Shown: positions 23,792-36,052, counted from the first letter of the stretch. The stretch is DNA of 52,853 nucleotides from Welwitschia mirabilis (GCA_051453625.1 JBOZIK010000001.1:295032901-295085753); one strand, 5' to 3'. Numbers and translations: made by a program. Notes: generated from the letters alone by a model not told the origin.

Positions 23792-23802
23792 AAAAGGGGG
23801 AG
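23792..23802 (+). other. Polypurine tract of internal 1
   Basis: aaaagggggag, the conserved Sirevirus-type tract at which plus-strand DNA synthesis starts. A second, weaker purine run (agaaaggggaata, 23945-23957) sits directly before LTR B and may be the functional one. The segment between them is also conserved in internal 2. Confidence 0.8.
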
Positions 23803-23958
23803 TAATGCAAAGACTATATGAGATACAATGATTATATCTTTATCTCATTCTAACAGGGATATCAAACTCAGTGGGAGCTAGTCATCAAACTCATGGAAAG
23901 GCTATTTTAAATTGGTTCTTCAGATTAATGGGTTTCTCATTATTAGAAAGGGGAATAT

Positions 23959-24891
23959 TGTAATTATATGATTTTAATAATGTCAACAGGCGTGAGATTC
24001 AAGAAAAATAATGGTCATAGTTTGTCATAGTCTAGCTAAAATCCTAAAATTTGCATGCAGATGTCCCCACTCTAAACAAGGTAGATGTCCCCTCTTGTTA
24101 TGGGTAAATTATATCTATGATAGATCTTAAGACCAAAAATACCCCATTAAAATAGGTTTAGACATCCCCTCTCATTATAAAAAACATGTTTAATAGGTTT
24201 TGAAGGTGGACATCTCTACTTCAAATAGGCTAGACTTCTCTACTCCATTCAGCTTTTTCCCAGTCTACACCTATGAAATGTGTAGATGATCATCCCCTTC
24301 AAGCAAATACATCCTCACTCTTCTAATAGTGTGGATGTTTGCACTACTTAGTGGTGGACATTTGTTTCACTAGGAGTAAAAATGTGTTCATTTCTTGAGG
24401 TAGATGTCTCTCCTTCGAACCGTGGAAAAAATGGTTTTCTTTGGGTGATAACATGGTGATTTTAAATAGCTATTCTCTTTCAACGTGCCTTTCAATTGCA
24501 TTGAAAATATGAATTTGATTGGAATATTAGATTTACATAAATTGAAATCCTTGTTTAGGATTGCTCTTCAACATCTATTTCTCCTTTCTCCATAAAAGGG
24601 GTAAAAACTATTTTGTTAGGGTTAACCATTTTTATGAACCTAAATATTTGGCATATACAACTCTGTGAAGAGAACTGAAATCTAATTATGGATGATCTAT
24701 TGGTAATTTGTAATCCTATCTTATATACTCATTTAAAGTAGATCCTACACTATTACATCTATGCTTGAGGCACATTTCATTATTCTTCTATTCTTTTTGT
24801 GGTTGAGTCTGATTCATTAAAATAATTCAAGTGTGAGAGATCAATGATAAGCCTGGAAAATCATTACTGTTGTGTGTGAGGTTAACGATAA
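23959..24891 (+). repeat. LTR B of the copia array (3' end lost in gap)
   Basis: Starts TGTAATTATATG, the only LTR of the three with an intact TG. It is collinear with A and C, including the GGATGTCC/GGACATCC-rich part (24055-24420), the promoter-like ataaaaggggtaaaa at about 24591-24606 and the gcttgaggcac block. The last ~220 bp, the primer-binding site and the gag start fall in the following gap. By eye it is more diverged from A and C than they are from each other. Confidence 0.88.
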
Positions 24892-24991
24892 NNNNNNNNN
24901 NNNNNNNNNNNNNNNNNNNNNNNNNNNNNNNNNNNNNNNNNNNNNNNNNNNNNNNNNNNNNNNNNNNNNNNNNNNNNNNNNNNNNNNNNNN
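24892..24991. other. Assembly gap (100 N), true missing length probably about 370 bp
   Basis: A 100-N placeholder. Comparison with LTR A/internal 1 (from about 19100 to 19475) shows that the LTR end, primer site and first codons of gag should lie here, so the real missing piece is probably longer than 100 bp. The flanks are not duplicated. Confidence 0.9.
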
Positions 24992-26460
24992 TTTAATGGG
25001 TCAAACTATTCTTTTTGGAAAAATAAAATGATAATATTTCTGAAATCTCTTGATTTAAATATATAGGATAGTATTGTGTGTGATTACTTTAGACCCACTA
25101 TTCCATTGGCAGGTTTATCTGATAAACAGAAGGAGGAAGTAAAGCTCAATCTAAAAGTAATGAATGCATTCATTTGTGCCCTCATTCCAAAGAAGTACAT
25201 TCTAGTAGTTTAGTGCTCCTCTATAAAGGAAATCTGGGATACCCTTGAGATCTCTCATGAAGGTACAAGTACTATGAAAAATTCTAAGTTACAATTCTTA
25301 ATAACTTAATTTGAAAATATTAGAATGGAAGAACAAGAATCTACTACTGAATACACAACCAAGGTCATGGACATTTGAATACAATGTGGGATCTTAGAGA
25401 AAATATTCTAGAACAAAGAGTTATGAGAAAAATCTTGAGGAGCTTGCCCAAGGTTTTTAGACCTAAAATTATTATGATTAAAGAGAGGAAAAAAAATCTA
25501 GATACCATGAGTCTAGAGGAGCTCAAGAGGTTATTAATTGCATATGAAGCTATCATTATGGATTATGAGGAAGTTAAGACAAAGAATATTACTTTAAAGT
25601 GTTCAAGTTAATGCAAAGAAGGTTTAAGTAATAAAGAAGATGATGAGGATTTAGTTCTTTTGGCTAGAAATTTTAGAAGAGTTCTAAGAAAATGAAAATG
25701 CTTTGATAGAACAAGATTTAATGCCAATGAGAATCGGATTAAGAAGAAAGAGTCTTTCAAAAACTTTGATAGAAACAAGAAACCTCTATAATGCTTTCAG
25801 TGCAAGGGCTTTGGACACATAGCAATGGAATATGCCAATACATGAAAAAACAAAATTAAAGAGAAGAAAGTCCTCAAAGTTACTTGGAATAATGAGGAAG
25901 AATCTAACTTAGAGATATCTCAAAATGAAGAAGAATAATGCAGATTACTAGCCATCACTGATGAGTATGCCTTCATATCAACTACCAAGGATGAGCATGC
26001 AATCTCTAATGTGAATAACATAATATTTGAAAATTCTAAAAATATTGAAGAAGCTTATGAATAATTATATTATCATTATGAAATTTTAGCTTGTAAAAAT
26101 AGGAATTTAAGATCTAAATTATTATCTCTACAAACTAAACTTAAGTTAGCCAATAAAGAGTTGGATAAGGCTACTAAAAGTTTTGCAAGTGTAAATAAAA
26201 CTATTTCTCTATTATCGAGGGAGTTAAAGAATGCAAGAAAACTTAATGCTACTACCTCATATCATTCCAATAATGTAAAATCTGATCATAAGAGGTATGC
26301 TTTGAAGTCTATTAATTCAAATTATTTCCATATTAAATGTTTGTATTGTGGAGGCTTAGGCCATTTTAGATTTTCTTGTCCCATCAGAAAGGGGAATTTT
26401 TTCCATTATAAAAGTGACAAGTTTTTGTGGAAATCAAAAGAAACAAACAATCAGTAACTC
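24992..26460 (+). pseudogene. copia gag, internal 2 (decayed, better preserved)
   Basis: The frame begins FNGSNYSFWKNKMIIFLKSL with the conserved Trp intact. It continues LNLKVMNAFICALIPKKY, EIWDTLEISHEGTST, KILRSLPKVFRPKIIMIKE and NLDTMSLEELKRLLIAYEAI. The first zinc knuckle (CFQCKGFGHIAMEYA, about 25795-25840) has Tyr instead of its last Cys. The second is intact CX2CX4HX4C at 26338-26379 (CLYCGGLGHFRFSC). Several stops interrupt it, for example in place of Trp or Gln codons. It is clearly the same gag as in internal 1. Confidence 0.92.
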
Positions 26461-28370
26461 ATCAAGTAAAGATGGGTTTAAAAGGAATCTATCAAAGGAT
26501 TACTTATTCAAACTGCTCTTAAAGCAAAGGAGCATCCTAGATGATACTTAGACAGTGGTTGTTCAAGACATATGACAAGAAATAGAAGAAGGTTTTACAC
26601 ACTTATCAACTATAAAGGAGGAGAGGTTTCCTTTGATGACAATCAGAAAGCGGCCATCAAGGAAAAAGGTATGGCTTGTAAATATGATATTCTAAAAATT
26701 GATGATGTTTTATATCTAGAGGGCCTTAAGCATAATCTATTAATTATTTCTCAAATATGTGATAAAGGTAATGTAGTTATTTTTTACCAAAATAAATGTG
26801 TGGTAAAGATTATTTCTAGCAATAAGGAACTTTTAATTGTCCATCATATAGGAAACTTATATTATGTAGGAGAAAAATCTAATGATAAAGAGCTATGTGG
26901 TTTTACTCAAGAGAGTCAAGAACATCTCTGGAATAGAAGAATGAGCCATTTAAATGTTTCAAACTTGAAGATCATCTCTCAATAAGAGTCGGTTAGCGAC
27001 TTATCCAAACTTAGCTTTTCAAATTCTATCTTATATGAACATTATCAGGAAGGCAAAATCATGAAATATTCTTTTAAATCTAAGATTGAGATTTTCTCAA
27101 AAATAAATCTAGATAGGTTGAATCTAGATTTAGTAAGGCCTAGAAAAGTTTAAAGTCTAAGTGATAAAAGATATGTTATGATGATAATTAATGTTTTCAT
27201 TTGCTATGCATGGATTGAATTTTTACTTTCTAAACCTGATGCTCCTGATAAGATTCGTCATCTTTGTAAAAAGATTTAGAATGAAAAGAGCCTCACCATT
27301 AAGAGATACATGTCTAATCATAGAACTTTTGGGACTACTAATGAAAAACTAACACTTGAATTGTCTAAGGTTATGCATAAATAATTTGAAATGAGCATGC
27401 TTGGAGAGCTCAATTTCTTCTTAGCCTTATTGTATAAAAAACTTAGGAATGGTATTTTTCTTAGCTAATCTTAGGATGTTAAGAAGCTTTTAAAGATGTA
27501 CAAACTCACTTAATCTATAGAGGTTTGCACTTNNNNNNNNNNNNNNNNNNNNNNNNNNNNNNNNNNNNNNNNNNNNNNNNNNNNNNNNNNNNNNNNNNNN
27601 NNNNNNNNNNNNNNNNNNNNNNNNNNNNNNNNAAGCTTTTAAAGATGTACAAACTCAATTAATCAATAGAGGTTTGCACTTCCATGTTCACATCTATAAA
27701 AATCAGCAAGGATGAATCAAGTAGACCTATAAATTAAATCATGTATCGAGATATTATTAGTAGTTTATTATATTTAACATCTAGTAGAACTGATATTGCA
27801 TTGAGTGTTGGTATATGTTCTTGATATCAATATAATCCTAAGGAATCTCATCTCTCTTTAGTTAAAAGACTTTTTCATTATCTTAAACATAGAAGTAATT
27901 TTGATATTTAGTTTCCTAAGGTTACTTCATTTGATCTAGTTAGGTATAGTGATGTAGATTGGGTCAAATGCATAGATGATAGGAAAAGTACAAGTGGAGC
28001 ATGTTGCTTTCTTGGAAATCATCTTGTTGCTTAGATTTATAGAAACAAATCTCAATATCTATCTCTACAGCTGAGGTTGAGTACATATCTGTTAGAACCT
28101 GTTGCACTCAATTATTATGGATGGTGCATACTTACGTGACTATAGAGTTGAGATGATAAGTATTCAACTCCTATGTGATAATACCAGTGCCATTAACATT
28201 GCTAAGAACCTGTGTAGCACTCAAGAACTAAGCATATTAACATCAAGCATCACTTTATCAGAGAACATGTTTAAAGAGGCATAGTTCAACTTGATCATGT
28301 GTCGACAAATAAACAACTTGCCAGCCTATTTATTAAGCCTCTTTTGGAAGTAAGATTTAAGTTTTTAATA
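26461..28370 (+). pseudogene. copia pol, internal 2 (integrase core and most of RT deleted)
   Basis: An open 137-codon stretch starts inside the protease site YLDSGCSRHM (about 26545-26573) and continues GEVSFDDNQKAAIKEKG, LEGLKHNLLIISQICDKGNV and HLWNRRMSHLNVSNL. The integrase zinc site is broken: the first His is Asn and the C..C pair is Y..Y (YEHYQEGK). After NEKLTLELSKVMHK the reading passes straight to FEMSMLGELNFFL of late RT. RNase H follows with YRDIISSLLYLTSSRTDIAL, YSDVDWVKCIDDRKSTSGAC and CDNTSAINIAKN, ending QLASLFIKPL and LGIRTC. Gap 27533-27632 lies within it. Confidence 0.9.
27533..27632. other. Assembly gap (100 N) with duplicated flanks
   Basis: About 48 bp ending at 27532 recur directly after the gap (27633 onward) with only two or three mismatches. 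The coding alignment runs on without missing residues if one copy is dropped. The gap is therefore probably an unmerged overlap of two contigs or haplotypes. Confidence 0.97.
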
Positions 28371-28577
28371 ATTGATTTAGGCATAAGAACATGCCTAACC
28401 GAGGTATGATTTTTGTTTAATATCAATATCGAAATTTGTACATATTCATCATTTTTGTTTAATGGTTAATATAATATCTAGTATTTTCATTATGCATATT
28501 TATAATTATTATCTTGTTTACATGCTTTTCATGATTATTTTTATGTAGTACTTTTTTTTTTAAGAATCAATAATTTC

Positions 28578-28587
28578 AAAAGGGGGA
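28578..28587 (+). other. Polypurine tract of internal 2
   Basis: aaaagggggag, identical to the tract at 23792. The same ~150-bp stretch (atgcaa(t/a)gactatatgagat...) separates it from the LTR, and a second purine run (aaaaagggaaaga, 28730-28742) touches LTR C. Confidence 0.8.
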
Positions 28588-28742
28588 GTAATGCAATGAC
28601 TATATGAGATATGATAGTTGTATCATTATATCATTTTAACAGGGATGTCAAACTCAAGGGGAGCTAGCCTATATCTTAAGGGAAGGTTATTTTGAATAGG
28701 TTCTTCAGATTAATGAATTTTTCATCATTAAAAAGGGAAAGA

Positions 28743-29902
28743 TTAGAAGTATAAGTTTTAAATGATGCCAACAAGCACAAAAATCAAGTGATAAAATGAT
28801 CGTCATTCATCACAGTCATATTAAGAAGCTAACCTTTACATGTGGATGTCCCCACTCAAAACAAGGTGGACGTCCCCTCTACTTATGGGTAAAATGTATC
28901 TGTGATAGGTCTCAGGCCCAGATGTCCCTACTAAAATAGGGCAGATCTCTCCTCTCCTTATAGGAAACATTATTAATAATTCTCAGGTATAGATGTCCCC
29001 ACTCCAAATAGTCTATATGTTCCCCCTCCATTCAATTTTTTCTTATTCTGCACCTGTGGCAAATGTGAACATTCGCTCATTTTTAAGATGGACATCCCTA
29101 CATTCCTGGTAGTGTGGATGTCCACACTACTTTAAGGGAATATTTCCATCCCCCTGAGAATAAGGACATCCCTAATTCTAAAGGCGGATGTCCTTCCTTG
29201 GGACCGTTTAAAAAATGGTCTTCGCTAGGTGAATGCGTGGTGGTTTTTAATGGTTGTTCTCTTTTGGAATGTTATTCAATCACATTGGAAATATGAATTT
29301 GATTGGAATATCAAATTATCATGTCTTAGAATCGTCATTTATGGTTTCCTTTTAATAGATATTTTTTCCTTCTCTTTAAAAGGGGTAAAACTTATTTTGT
29401 TAGGATTACAGAAATACGCACGCATATACGAATCTATGAAGTGAATTAAAACCAATATTTGGTGATCTGTGTGTACTTAGTAATCCTATCTTCTGTAATC
29501 ATTTGGATTAGATCCTACACTATTGCATTTGTGCTTAAGGCACTACTCATTTTTCTTTTATTTTTCTTATGGTTGAGTTTAATCCTTGAAAGACTCCAAG
29601 TGTGAAAAGTTGATGATAACCTAGAAAATCATCATTATTATACAATAAGTTGATGATCAGCCAAAAAATCATCAGTTCAAGAGTGATAAGGGAACCAAGG
29701 AAGAGAATATCTTATCTTTCAGTGAAGAGCATAGTAGGCATGTTGCCAAACCACTATAAATCTTGTAGGCTAATTATTTTTCTATTTTGTTATTTTTCTT
29801 AGATATAGTTTTTCATTTGCATAGCTGATTAATTTCATTTAAGAATAGTTTTTAGATTTAAAATTTATCATTATTCCTATTCATACCCCTCTAGGAATTT
29901 CA
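28743..29902 (+). repeat. LTR C of the copia array
   Basis: About 1160 bp. It begins ttagaagtataag and ends aatttca, and is collinear with LTR A over its whole length. It contains the motif-rich first half (28845-29200), ctctttaaaaggggtaaaac at about 29373-29392 and gcttaaggcac. It is the right-hand end of the array. Confidence 0.9.
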
Positions 29903-30124
29903 AAGGTTAAAAACCAAAAGAGTAAAAGAAAAAATTTTGAAGAATTAAAAGAAAGCTTTAAAACAATGTTGATTTTATTATTTTTCTTTAAACGAAAGTA
30001 GATGAATTCAAGAAAAATTTTGATAATAAAGTTGAGGAGGATTTATCCATAAATAGATAGAAAATACAAGTGAATGAGAAAAATTAAAATACTAGATGTG
30101 GGATCTAACATGAAGGATGTGAAG
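29903..30124. repeat. Direct repeat F' (right copy)
   Basis: Matches 17984-18203 from its first to its last base (aaggttaaaa... to ...tgtgaag). It begins at the base after the LTR C terminal CA. The internal runs gaaaaaattttgaag and aaaacaatgttgattttatt are identical in both copies. Confidence 0.85.
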
Positions 30125-30329
30125 CATGCTACTATTAAGTGAAATGATAGGTATGTTACATGAGAAGGTAGAATAAAAGATCTTATGCAAAAGTATGAGT
30201 TATAGTAAAAAGGAAATTATGTATGTCACAAAGTGGGTGAATACAGTATATGATATCATCACCCTCTTCAATGGATGAAATTCTATGAGGTGGATGATTA
30301 ATAATGGCAAATTGAGGAAGGTTATAGAT
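30125..30329. other. Short spacer between F' and G2
   Basis: About 200 bp without recognised features. It may belong to a 3' LTR of G2, but it shows no similarity to the sequence beyond the other end of G2 or to the flank of G1. Confidence 0.4.
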
Positions 30330-30849
30330 GGGAGAGTCTACACTAAGAATATGTAGTGGATTTCTATCTTGAACATTACTTGTTGACCAAATGGTCTATT
30401 GAATTAACTTTGTCATAACTTGTAAAATACAAACAAACAAATCAAACATAAAATCTATATGACATGTGTATAAAAATCATGTCCTTTTAAATAAATAATG
30501 ATTAAATAACCATACAAAACATTTTACCATGTAAAGAATATGTAATAGTAATTACATGAAATAATATTGGAAACATAAAAAAATGACTAACTTACCACAT
30601 CTAATATGGATGTGACTCATAACATGAATGGTATTGGTAATATGTTAAAGGTAGAAAGATTTTATTATTTCTTCTCCTTGATGTTATCTAGGTTTTTTGA
30701 CTTTGTGTGTTTCTTTACCATATTTTTGTAAAATGATAAATGATCCCAACTAGTTTGGTGAAAATTTGGAGGTTTTCCCAGTCAAATTTTCTTTTAACAT
30801 AAGATCATCTATGTTGTACAATCATATATTTACATGCTTATTATATGTG

Positions 30850-33800
30850 TCACTTATTTGTTTTTTATAAAGTTATGTATGTTGTAAAACATCCTTTATT
30901 CATCTAGGAATTCTAACTAGGCAAGTCATGTTTTTCATTTGTCATTAGAAAATTCAAGATTTTTAAATTTGAATTTGAGTAGCTAAAACTACCTTGGTAC
31001 TATAAACTAGTTGAAATGGGATTATTCTTGTAGCAGTTCAATTATCGTATAGTACGCATGTAATGTAAAAGAAAATTTTTCATGCCATAATTGTGGATTC
31101 CTTTGTAATAGTTTCTTAAGGTTATTCATCATCAGATTATTTGTAGCTTCAGCCTAACCATTTACATAAGAGTGATATGGAGTAGAAAATAAATGTTTTA
31201 TTCTAAAGTGGTTTAAGAAATTTTCAATTCAATAAATCTAAATTATGAGCTGTTATCAGTGACAATGATGGAAGGCATATCAAATCTTATAATCATATCA
31301 TCTAAGATGTATTTTTGGATTTGTATTTTGGTCATTTGACATAATGATACTTGTTCTATACATTTTGAAAAGTATTCTTTTGTAGTGATAATGTAGGTGT
31401 GTTGTTCAAATAAAGTTGGCATAATTTAGTTAATTAAATCCATATCACATTTTCTAAATAGGATCAGAAGGGAAATTTGCAATAGATATTTGATGTATCC
31501 TTGATGAAAAAATATGATAGTTATGACACATTTTCATCATTTTATAACAGTCATCACTCATTGTTTTCCAAAAATAACCTGATCTTATGACCTAGTTTAA
31601 TAGTGATTTTACCCCCTAATGGAGCAACATAATCTAACATGTGTTTCTTTCAAGACATGGGTAACATTGCTTAATCTTAGGCATCTCAGTAAGACATTGT
31701 TGTTTGACTTCTTATAAAGTTAATTTTTCATCATTGTAAAATGTATATATTGATCTCCAGAATGTTGTCTTTATATAAAATGTGAAATTTTCGAGTAACT
31801 TTTAATTAGTGATGTAATTTAACAAAGTTTCATGTTATTCATCATTCATTTTAGGATTTTTCACTCATTGATTTACCTCAGCTTGTGATAACTCTAAATG
31901 AGCCATCATTGTTTCTTCCTCTAAAAAGTTTTGATTTAGATTAGTGCATCTAACATACTACTTAAAAGATGGATATTTTAAGCAAGTTTGAGAAACATTT
32001 ATAAGGTAATTTTTAAATTGACTTTTATTTCTGAAAATAATATGAATTTCAGAGTGATTAAAGGTAGAAAGCAACCTTTTTATGCTTTTAAGATAAAAAC
32101 CTAAGGCTTTTGATCTTCCTTAATACTTACTTATCACTTGATTAACTAATAATTTTGAATAATTGAAAATGCATAACTTATTAAAACCAATCTAAACTTC
32201 TAGTATAACTCCTTTTGTTAAGGCTTCATGTTCAACTATGTTGTTTGTACAAGAAAAATTCAACTTAAAAGAAAATGATAAACTTGCTCTATCGCTCAAG
32301 AAGAAGATTATTCTTATAAAACCACCATTTCTATTTGATGCACCATTGAAGAACATTAATGCATCCCAATTCTTTTTAATTTTTATGATGTAAAATTTCT
32401 CATTAGGGAATTATTCAAATTCACTTGAAGTTTCACCTTTAGCTTTTACTAGTAGATCTCCTATCTGGGAAATAATACATTTTTCTTGATCAATTTTTAA
32501 TATTGGGATTCTAAATTAAATTTGACAAGGATCAATTCCCACCTAGTTAGATGAGTAAGACTAGTAGAATATTCAAAAAAAATGTTTGAGTATATTCTAG
32601 TTGTTGATCACAATTATTTTCTTTATCATCATGTAATGGTGAAATTTTTGTAAAGTGAAAACTAAACTCAAACATGCCTTTTTGCATATTGTAATTTCTC
32701 TACTATTGATGTAATGTTCTAGTGATATAGTAAATTGGATTATCCTAGTGTAATTCATCTCATTGAACTATCATGGCACTAAATAATGATAATGTATATG
32801 TTAAGCAAGGTTTAAGTAAACTTAAAACAAAAGTAAATGTCAAATATTCCTTGATTCTATCAAAAGAATTTTGATAATTTTCATCCCATTTAAACTAATT
32901 TTCTTTCTCAAAAAGGTGTATAAATAATTTACATCAATCCGTCAAGGTTGAAATGAATCAACATCTTACTTATAATTTACCTTGTAAACTACATAATTCT
33001 TTTACATTGCATGGTGATGGCATATTGATAATTACTTTGATCTTCTTAAGATCAATTTATATCCCTTGTTTTAATACCAAAATACCTAATATTTTCTTGA
33101 TGGTATGTGAAAAACACATTTCATCAAGTTCAAACAAAGATAATATTATGTTGCTTGTTTGAAGAGTTGTTTTAAATCATTTGGATGATCAACTATTTCT
33201 TTTCATTTAACCAAGACATTATCAAGATAATCTTCCTTATTTTGGTGTAGCATGTTGTGGAATATTCTTATTAGTATGTTATACCAGCGTTTTTTAATCC
33301 AAAAGGCATTATGAAATAATAGAAAATTCCCTAGTGTGTGAGAGAAGTTATCTCATGTTGATCTTCAGGGTTGATAGATATTTTATTATAACTTGAATAA
33401 CCATCCATAAATGATAAAAATTCATAACCAACCATAGTATATTAATATTTGATAAAGAGTAATCATCTTCTAGGGTTACCTTATTTAAATTATGATAATT
33501 GATATAAATTTAATTTGATCATTCTTATTTGGAATAACTAACATGTTTGATAACCAGTCTGAATAATTTATTAGTAAAATAAACGAGTAGTTAAAACACA
33601 TTTTAAGTTTTGTTTAACTACTAATGAAAGATAAGGGTTAAGTTTGCTAACTTTTCATTTCACTAGGTTGAATTTGGTTTTATATTCTGTATTACAATTA
33701 ATTTATCGATGCCTACCAATCAATGACGTCTTTGTTGGATGATAATACACTTTTGAGTTTTGATTTGATTTATCATCGTAAATGTTAATTTATTTTCAGT

Positions 33801-34700
33801 AAATTTCCTTAATCATTGGGATTACTAGAAAATATTATGTTTTGATACATTGTTGTATTACTAAAGATGATTCCATCATTTGAGTTTTTATTATTTCATA
33901 TGTATTTGTATTTTTAGTTATTTGCTTTTCATTTAAGTAAGAATATGAATTTCTAAAATATTCACTATAGTTAAAGTTCATAAGATTAAAATTAATGTAC
34001 CTTTTAATAGATTAACTAGTAAAGTTGACATGTAAGGATAAATTCAATAAACTCTTCCTTATGGAGTCTTGTGAAGAGAAAGACCTAGGTAATAACCAAG
34101 AATTAGGATTTTAAATAAAAATAAAGTACAAATGGATGTAGTAGACTATTATGATAAAAAGGATTAAAAGTAAAACATAAAGTGTTTAGGATATAATTTT
34201 TTTATTTTCTTAAATTTTATTCTTTTCTTTCCCAAGATTTATGTTTTTTTCTAACTTAATATGAAACAAAAAGATTACAAGATAATAAAGAAGTTCTCAA
34301 AAAGGAATGAAGTTAATCTTGAATTTTGTAGTTATGCATCAAGAATTTGTGATACCTTCATCTTAGGAGGATCCATAAGGTCATATTCAAAACATACAAA
34401 TGGAATAATTTATTTTTATGGTATTGAAGGTAATGACAAAAAAGATGATTGAGATGGGGCTTTGACACTTACCGCCGTGTGATTTCTTTCAAGTGGCACT
34501 AAGAACTTTGCTCTAATAAATGTCAACTTTTGATGGGGTAACATTACCCCCATTTCTATGATCCAAGGATGACCTAGTAATAAATTGGATGTTGTGGCAT
34601 TGTTAATAATATAAAATTCAGTGTCTTTAACTTTTTGGATTACCTCAACTTGTAAGGTGATTATTCCTCTTAATTTATCTTTATGATTATTGAAGCCCCT
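30850..34700 (-). pseudogene. G2 pol: integrase, RNase H, RT, protease end (decayed)
   Basis: The block order equals that of G1. Integrase remnants are at about 30850-31720. RNase H is at about 32040-32260, without an open frame. RT is at about 32950-33720, with the active site at 33217-33228 reading YLDN instead of YVDD, followed by DHPNDLK. The protease/RT linker is at 34460-34690. No open frame exceeds about 70 codons. Alignment to G1 is clear at DNA level, for example acttatttgttttttataaagtt(g/a)tgtatgttgtaaaac in both. Confidence 0.8.
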
Positions 34701-34705
34701 AATCG

Positions 34706-34710
34706 TTACA
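34706..34710. repeat. Target-site duplication of L3, left copy (ttaca)
   Basis: ttaca directly before the LTR start TGATTGTAGC; an identical ttaca lies at 40924-40928 directly after the other LTR. The matching uninterrupted site in G1 (near 9930) reads gtacactctttt, which shows the state before insertion. Confidence 0.93.
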
Positions 34711-36038
34711 TGATTGTAGCTTTACAGTGATTTAGATTTATCTAATTTTAAACTCAGAATTATTTTTTCATAGGGATATACATAGTAACTTCATAAAAGA
34801 TACATAATTAATTCAACTTGTAATAAATCTCAAATAAGAAAAAATTTAAAAGTTAAAAAGGAAGTTGATCTTTGGTTAACAACATAAAGAACCAAAAATT
34901 CTTCAATGGTCTATTCGATTTATCCAACTCTCCACCTTTACTCTAATTATTCATGTATCCTAAATTTATCAAGTAAGATTCACCTAAAAAATGCCAATAC
35001 CAAACAAATTATGCAATAATAATGAAAAGAAGAAATCTACTTAAGAATTAGTCCTACCTAAGTATTGCTATTACCAAATGAACTGTGTAATAACACTAAA
35101 AGGATTAAAACTAATTTATGAACTATTTCTACCTAGATATTGCTAATACTAAATAACTATATGCATTAACAATGAAAGGGTTCAAACTAATTCTTATATT
35201 AAAACTGAAAGAAATATACATTACATTAATGGAGAAATGTAAAAAAGAAAGACTCCTTAACTAGCCTTAGATCATTTCATCCCTAAGAAAGGTTATCAGA
35301 GCATTATGACATCCTAATCTCAAAGTTTTTCCCATGTTAAGCCAATTAAAAAGATGTTTACAATGGGTTCTCAAGGCCCTTTTATAGATGAGGAAAGGCT
35401 TGAAGGGGCTTCATCATGATTATATTAGATGAAGTTGATGGGCTATTACATAAAGTGAGTTTCTTAGGGGCAGTTACTTAAAGAGGAAATTACAATACTT
35501 GGCATGTAGCCATAAGAAAAGATTAGTCATCTTCTTATGCAAACATGACGATGATGTGTCCTCTAACTACTAATGATGCTATCAATGGATGTCATGTCAT
35601 CTATCTTTCATGTGATCATCCTCATTGTGTTACATGTCACTACAACATGTCAATTTGTACTCCCGTCATGTGTTACCAGCTTTAAAGATTTATTAAAGAT
35701 TAATTCTAACTTAGTCCATAATCACAAAATGATGAACCTCCCAAGTTATTATAGGAACATAAGACTGGTACAAGTTTTCCTTAGTAATCTAGTGACATCA
35801 GTAGTACTGTCTGACGATGCTAGAATTTGGTGCTAGAATATGGTCATTTTTTGCACAGTTTTTCCAAAGGTCATTATATACTTGATTACGATAAGGAAAT
35901 GGTCATAATATTATATAAAATAATAAAAAGTATTAGAAAATATTAATATGTGATAAATCAATGCATTTTAATGGTTCTCCCTGTACTAAATTGATCAATT
36001 ATACTTACTAATAATGTTAATTTTAATTTGTAAATACA
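34711..36038 (-). repeat. L3 LTR (3' LTR in element orientation)
   Basis: 1328 bp, bounded by TG...(t)aca and collinear with 39606-40923. The TATA-type string ctataaaaggg lies on the minus strand near 35378-35392. Confidence 0.92.
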
Positions 36039-36052
36039 CCCCTTAATCAATC
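36039..36052 (-). other. L3 polypurine tract
   Basis: On the minus strand gattgattaagggg abuts the TG that starts the 3' LTR, the expected place for plus-strand priming. Confidence 0.7.

Larger units (their letters stand above)
18204..29902 (+). mobile_element. Three-LTR Ty1/copia (Sirevirus-like) array
   Basis: The order on the plus strand is LTR A (18204-19368), internal 1 (19369-23958), LTR B (23959-24891, cut by a gap), internal 2 (24992-28742) and LTR C (28743-29902). Each internal part runs gag, then protease/integrase zinc region, then RT end/RNase H, then an aaaagggggag polypurine tract. Gag with two zinc knuckles, the GE/VVSFDDN block, the aaaagggggag tract some 150 bp before the LTR and an extra reading frame after pol (internal 1) all fit the plant Sirevirus lineage. 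Both internal parts lack the integrase catalytic core and most of RT, so the array cannot move by itself. Confidence 0.85.

Noticed and set aside
18199-29907. Ordinary 5-bp target duplication directly at the copia array ends
   Set aside because: The bases next to LTR A (tgaag) and LTR C (aaggt) do not match; the F/F' repeat occupies these positions instead.
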